In this document: positions 6,621 through 9,247 of the stretch, piece after piece
Layout of the letters: the number at the start of each line of letters is the position of its first letter
How positions within the stretch are numbered: position 1 is the stretch's first letter
Notes under the pieces: model-generated
Database searches by the model: none
What the model was told of the DNA's origin: nothing
The model's input: only the letters and a program-made list of their open reading frames with translations
Source of the DNA: Casp-actino8 sp041159745
Lineage (GTDB): Bacteria; Actinomycetota; Acidimicrobiia; Acidimicrobiales; Ilumatobacteraceae
Assembly: GCA_041159745.1 (NCBI GenBank)
Contig: JBEAXP010000179.1
Span: 1-9,247, forward strand
Length of the DNA: 9,247 nucleotides
Direction: 5' to 3'
Made by a program: the position numbers and the translations under genes

Positions 6621-7859
6621 TCAAACCGGCAGGTCGCCGGTGGCCTTCTTGGTGGTCCCGTTGTCGGTGAAAGCCTTGATTGTGTTCTCGGCGATGCGCA
6701 TCTGGTGGATCTCGTCGGCGCCGTCGGCGAAACGAGCCCATCGTGCGTGCTGCATCATGTTCGCCAAGGGAGTGTCGGTGGAGTAACCGAGGGCTCCGTG
6801 CACCTGGATGGCTCGATCGATGATCCGATTGAGGCTGTTGGCCACGAAGTGCTTGGCCATCGACACCTCGGTGCGGAAGTCGTCGCCGCGATCGATCTTG
6901 TAGGCGGCGTGGAGAACCATCAACTTGCACTGGTAGAGCTCCATTGCCGAGTCGGCGATCATCCACTGCACACCTTGCTTCTCGGCGAGGTACGAGCCGT
7001 GCGAATACCGCTTGAGCGATCGATCGACCATCATGTCGAGCGCCATCTCGGCCTGGGCGATCCACCGCATGCAGTGAGCGAGACGGGCCGGTCCGAGTCG
7101 ATACTGGCCGAGGCGATGGCCGTTGCCGCGTCCGCCCAGGATCTGCGAATCGTGAACGCGCAGATCGGAGATGACGATCTCACTGTGTCCGCCGGGGCCG
7201 TGCATCGTCTCGACCTCGCGCACGTTGTTCCACCCTTCGGCCGGCAGATCGACGATGAACGCCGTGTTGGCACCACGCGAACCTTCCGGCACGTCCATCT
7301 CGGTGCGCGCGATGAGGATGGCGAACTTGGCGCGATTGGCCCCCGAGATGAACCACTTGTGCCCGTTGATGATCCATTCGTCACCGTCCTTGATGGCATG
7401 GGTGCGAATGAGAGTCGGGTCGGAACCGGCGACTTCGGGCTCGGTCATGGCGAAGCACGACGACGTGACGCCGTTGCACAACGGCTTCAGGTACTTCTCC
7501 TTCTGCTCGGGGGTGCCCCAGTGCAGAAGGGTGTGCATGTTTCCTTCGTCCGGGGCCTGGCAATTGAGGACCCAGGGGCCGACACGAGTCTTGGCCGCCT
7601 CCGATTGCACCATGGCCAGCGCGACGTGCCCGAGACCCATCCCGCCCCACTCCTTGGGCATGTGCGGCAGCCAGAGTCCCTGCTTCACGGCCTCCTTGCG
7701 GAGGCGGATCAGCTCGCCGACGTAGGCGCGGTGCGATTCGGCGTCCATCTCCTCGCGATGTCCGAACGGCTCGATCGCCGGCTTGATCGTGCCGTCCACG
7801 AAATCGCGCACCTGATCGCGAATCTGCTGATGCTCGTCCGACAACGTGAAGTCGATCAT
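6621..7859 (-). CDS. Acyl-CoA dehydrogenase (FadE type, ACAD10/11-like)
   Basis: This FAD-dependent acyl-CoA dehydrogenase of 412 residues introduces the alpha-beta double bond into an acyl-CoA. The N-terminal helical domain starts FTLSDEHQQIRDQVRDFV. The middle beta domain contains the FAD/substrate motif CFAMTEPEVAGSDP (135-148) and WIINGHKWFISGA (162-174). The C-terminal domain has QVHGALGYSTDTPLA (352-366) and RFADGADEIHQMRIA (376-390). In the classic family the segment at 379 holds a catalytic Glu (YEGT); here ADGADEIH puts Asp379 there, as I recall for the ACAD10/11-like group, so the base may be Asp379 or a neighbouring residue. ATG 7859 has a strong Shine-Dalgarno (AAGGGGG on the minus strand, 7865-7871) five bases upstream, which settles the start against an in-frame extension to 8003. 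It is divergent from menG by 101 bases and convergent with fadD with no gap. The substrate is unknown. Confidence 0.95.
   Translation of the reverse strand: MIDFTLSDEHQQIRDQVRDFVDGTIKPAIEPFGHREEMDAESHRAYVGELIRLRKEAVKQGLWLPHMPKEWGGMGLGHVALAMVQSEAAKTRVGPWVLNCQAPDEGNMHTLLHWGTPEQKEKYLKPLCNGVTSSCFAMTEPEVAGSDPTLIRTHAIKDGDEWIINGHKWFISGANRAKFAILIARTEMDVPEGSRGANTAFIVDLPAEGWNNVREVETMHGPGGHSEIVISDLRVHDSQILGGRGNGHRLGQYRLGPARLAHCMRWIAQAEMALDMMVDRSLKRYSHGSYLAEKQGVQWMIADSAMELYQCKLMVLHAAYKIDRGDDFRTEVSMAKHFVANSLNRIIDRAIQVHGALGYSTDTPLANMMQHARWARFADGADEIHQMRIAENTIKAFTDNGTTKKATGDLPV
6625..6641. terminator. Candidate short hairpin at the fadD / acyl-CoA dehydrogenase junction
   Basis: ACCGGC (6625-6630), the loop AGGTC and GCCGGT (6636-6641) form a perfect six-base-pair, GC-rich hairpin starting four bases after the fadD stop. 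It lies inside the last codons of the dehydrogenase. On the minus strand it is followed directly by TTGATC (after GGT, giving a TTT run); on the plus strand by GGCCTTCTT. The T tracts are weak, so terminator activity in either direction is only plausible. Confidence 0.4.
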
Positions 7860-7873
7860 GGTGTCCCCCTTGA

Positions 7874-7895
7874 ACTCACGAATCCCCTGGTGAGT
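7874..7895. promoter_or_regulatory. Candidate operator: dyad in the acyl-CoA dehydrogenase / menG gap
   Basis: ACTCAC (7874-7879) and GTGAGT (7890-7895) are a perfect six-base inverted repeat separated by ten bases, 22 bases in all. It lies just upstream of the Shine-Dalgarno of the acyl-CoA dehydrogenase on the minus strand, where a repressor could block transcription. The size would suit a TetR-like dimer, but no regulator gene is in the window and a chance dyad of this length is not rare. Confidence 0.25.
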
Positions 7896-7948
7896 CTGCC
7901 CGGCCGTGACCTCGGTCGGCGAGTCCGGAAGACCAGCGCAGCCGGACA

Positions 7949-7954
7949 TAGCCT
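7949..7954 (+). promoter_or_regulatory. Possible -10 box for a leaderless menG transcript
   Basis: TAGCCT fits TANNNT and is followed by six bases (GACTCC) and then GTG 7961, the same spacing as at the LLM and fadD starts. There is no Shine-Dalgarno near the GTG. No good -35 hexamer is visible in the 101-base gap (7860-7960), which otherwise contains only the dehydrogenase ribosome binding site and the 22-base dyad. Confidence 0.45.
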
Positions 7955-7960
7955 GACTCC

Positions 7961-8683
7961 GTGACGTCCGATTCCCAGCCCGCCTCCTGGGACACCGAGG
8001 CACTCCCGAGCGGGCAGGCCAAGGTGACCGCGGTCCGGGAGATGTTCGACGCGATCGCTCCGCGCTACGACCTCGTGAATCGCATCATGACGTTCCGACT
8101 CGACGTTCGCTGGCGCCGTTACGCCGTGAGGCGCTTGGCGTTGCCGGCCGGAAGTCGAGTGCTCGACCTGGCCAGCGGCACCGGAGATCTGTGCGTCGAC
8201 CTGCGTCGCGCCGACCTCCATCCGCTTTCGTTCGACTTGAGTTTCGGCATGCTCCACGCCGATCGGAGCGGAGCACCGCGCACGCAGGCCGACATCCTCA
8301 GACTGCCCATCGGTGATTCCTCCGTCGATGGCGTCACGTGCGGTTTCGCCCTGCGCAATCTGGTCGAACTACCCGCCTTCTTCGCCGAACTGGCCCGAGT
8401 CGTGCGACCTGGTGGACGCATCGCCCTCCTCGACGTCGGTGTTCCCAGAAATCGCCTCGTCCGCTGGGGTAACGGCATCTACTTCGGCAAAATCGTCCCG
8501 AAGATCGGCGGCTGGCTCTCCGACCCGGCGGCCTATCGCTATCTTCCGAAGAGCGTCGCCTACCTTCCTCCGCCGGAGACGATGCTGGCCGAGTTGCGCC
8601 GGGTCGGATTCTCCGATGCCGAACACCGCGGACTCTCGGGCGGCATCACACAGTTGATGGTCGCCACTCGCGACTCGCGATGA
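7961..8683 (+). CDS. menG: Demethylmenaquinone methyltransferase (UbiE/MenG family)
   Basis: This SAM-dependent C-methyltransferase of 240 residues converts demethylmenaquinone to menaquinone, the last step of the pathway, near the membrane. The family opening is FDAIAPRYDLVNRIMTFRLD (29-48) followed by WRR. SAM motif I is LDLASGTGD (68-76) and the second acidic region is FDLSFGML (91-98). ADILRLPI (110-117) is the adenine-contact stretch, and GFALRNLVE (128-136) is the UbiE signature. VVRPGGRIALLD (147-158) is motif III, and YRYLPKSVAYLP (192-203) is the typical C-terminal signature. Length is normal. The GTG start has no Shine-Dalgarno but a TANNNT box six bases upstream. Its stop overlaps the ATG of an isochorismate synthase at ATGA, which supports menaquinone rather than ubiquinone as the product. 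The first about 20 residues are non-conserved. Confidence 0.95.
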   Translation: MTSDSQPASWDTEALPSGQAKVTAVREMFDAIAPRYDLVNRIMTFRLDVRWRRYAVRRLALPAGSRVLDLASGTGDLCVDLRRADLHPLSFDLSFGMLHADRSGAPRTQADILRLPIGDSSVDGVTCGFALRNLVELPAFFAELARVVRPGGRIALLDVGVPRNRLVRWGNGIYFGKIVPKIGGWLSDPAAYRYLPKSVAYLPPPETMLAELRRVGFSDAEHRGLSGGITQLMVATRDSR

Positions 8684-9247
8684 GAGCAACCACTCGCCCT
8701 CTCGATCACGAAGTCGATCTCAACGACGTGTGTCGCCACGACGGCTATCTGTTCGTTCGCAACGGCGTCGGTGTCGCCGGACGCGGGCGAGCACTCGTCG
8801 TCGATGCCGACGAAGCGGTCGGACGACTCGCCGCCATCGCCCACGACGACCAGTCGGACGGAATGGCCGGACCGGTCGCCCTCGGCTGTCTGCCCTTCCG
8901 CCCGGGCGCGTCGGCCCAGTTCGTGATTCCGTCGGTCATCGTCCGTAAAACGGCCGGTGGCGGGGTCTTCATCACCACGATCGACCAACCGTCCGAATCG
9001 GATCTTCGTCTCTCCGACTCCACAATCGGACCGACCGCGCCGACGTTTCGAGTCGGACCGCGCACACCCATCGACACGTACCGGAGGGCCGTCGAAGCCG
9101 GGCGCGAAGCCGTTCGCCGCGGTGACCTCACCAAGGTCGTCATCGCCCGCGAAGTCGGCGTGGAGAGCGACCAGCCACTCGACGTCCACGCGATTCTTCT
9201 TCGACTCCGGGCCGCGTTCGGCGCCAGTTATCGCTACAGCATCGACG
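8680..9247 (+). CDS. menF: Isochorismate synthase, N-terminal part (truncated by the window end)
   Basis: This is a chorismate-binding enzyme, read from ATG 8680 (ATGA overlap with menG) to the window end, giving 189 residues without a stop. It should convert chorismate to isochorismate, the first dedicated step of menaquinone synthesis. The N-terminal, poorly conserved domain includes VALGCLPFRPGASAQFVIPSV, typical of the non-catalytic part of MenF/EntC/DhbC proteins. The chorismate-binding domain begins near residue 128 with IDTYRRAVEAGREAVRRGDL and continues TKVVIAREV. Lys152 in LTKVVIAR corresponds to the lysine that activates water in isochorismate synthases. The family also includes PabB and TrpE; the KVVIAR lysine and the coupling to menG favour isochorismate synthase. 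The active-site Glu residues and the end of the gene lie beyond the window. EntC-type siderophore use cannot be excluded, so the symbol is tentative. Confidence 0.85.
   Translation, partial: MRATTRPLDHEVDLNDVCRHDGYLFVRNGVGVAGRGRALVVDADEAVGRLAAIAHDDQSDGMAGPVALGCLPFRPGASAQFVIPSVIVRKTAGGGVFITTIDQPSESDLRLSDSTIGPTAPTFRVGPRTPIDTYRRAVEAGREAVRRGDLTKVVIAREVGVESDQPLDVHAILLRLRAAFGASYRYSID

Noticed and set aside
6705..7964. A 419-codon open frame on the plus strand, antisense to the acyl-CoA dehydrogenase
   Set aside because: Its translation resembles no family and shows the Val/Leu/Asp/Gly/His bias of a GC-rich antisense shadow; the opposite strand has all the dehydrogenase motifs.
7860..8003. N-terminal extension of the acyl-CoA dehydrogenase upstream of ATG 7859
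   Set aside because: It would overlap menG, and the strong Shine-Dalgarno at 7865-7871 with the typical FTLSDEHQQIRD opening fixes the shorter start.

Overview
The window is a dense, GC-rich stretch of bacterial chromosome holding ten protein genes, two of them cut by or close to a window edge. Gene content points to an actinobacterium. There is an F420-type luciferase-like oxidoreductase of the Rv1855c kind, a MaoC hydratase that closely resembles mycobacterial Rv0130/HtdZ, an acyl-CoA ligase with the mycobacterial FadD19-like signature, and a sensor kinase followed by a GerMN-domain lipoprotein (compare MtrB-LpqB). Menaquinone genes and leaderless-looking starts fit the same group. An Acidimicrobiia-type organism is my best guess, but this is inference from recall, not a database search.

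Layout. (1) 41-2091, plus strand: a sensor histidine kinase overlaps, at GTGA, a secreted GerMN lipoprotein. (2) 2093-2962, minus: the GTPase Era. (3) 3052-3956, plus: a small four-helix membrane protein of unknown function, then a MaoC/HtdZ-type enoyl-CoA hydratase. (4) 3958-4944, minus: an F420-dependent LLM oxidoreductase. (5) 5007-6620, plus: a FadD-type acyl-CoA synthetase, divergent from the LLM gene. (6) 6621-7859, minus: an acyl-CoA dehydrogenase. (7) 7961-9247, plus: the menaquinone methyltransferase MenG/UbiE overlaps, at ATGA, an isochorismate synthase that runs off the window end.

How the genes fit together. FadD, the acyl-CoA dehydrogenase and the MaoC hydratase could supply activation, dehydrogenation and hydration of an acyl chain, with the LLM enzyme as an F420-linked redox partner. 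They are not one operon, because they alternate in strand. MenG and the isochorismate synthase are the last and first dedicated steps of classical menaquinone synthesis and are translationally coupled. The kinase/lipoprotein pair is an envelope-sensing module, and Era is housekeeping.

The most interesting structure lies between genes. All three convergent gene pairs meet stop-to-stop with 1, 1 and 0 bases between them, so any terminator must lie in coding DNA. One junction carries an 18-bp interrupted inverted repeat made from the two genes' own last codons. At four gene starts a TANNNT box sits 6-7 bases before the ATG or GTG, which suggests leaderless transcripts. I see no mobile element, CRISPR array, tRNA or rRNA, and no clear candidate for a previously undescribed system.
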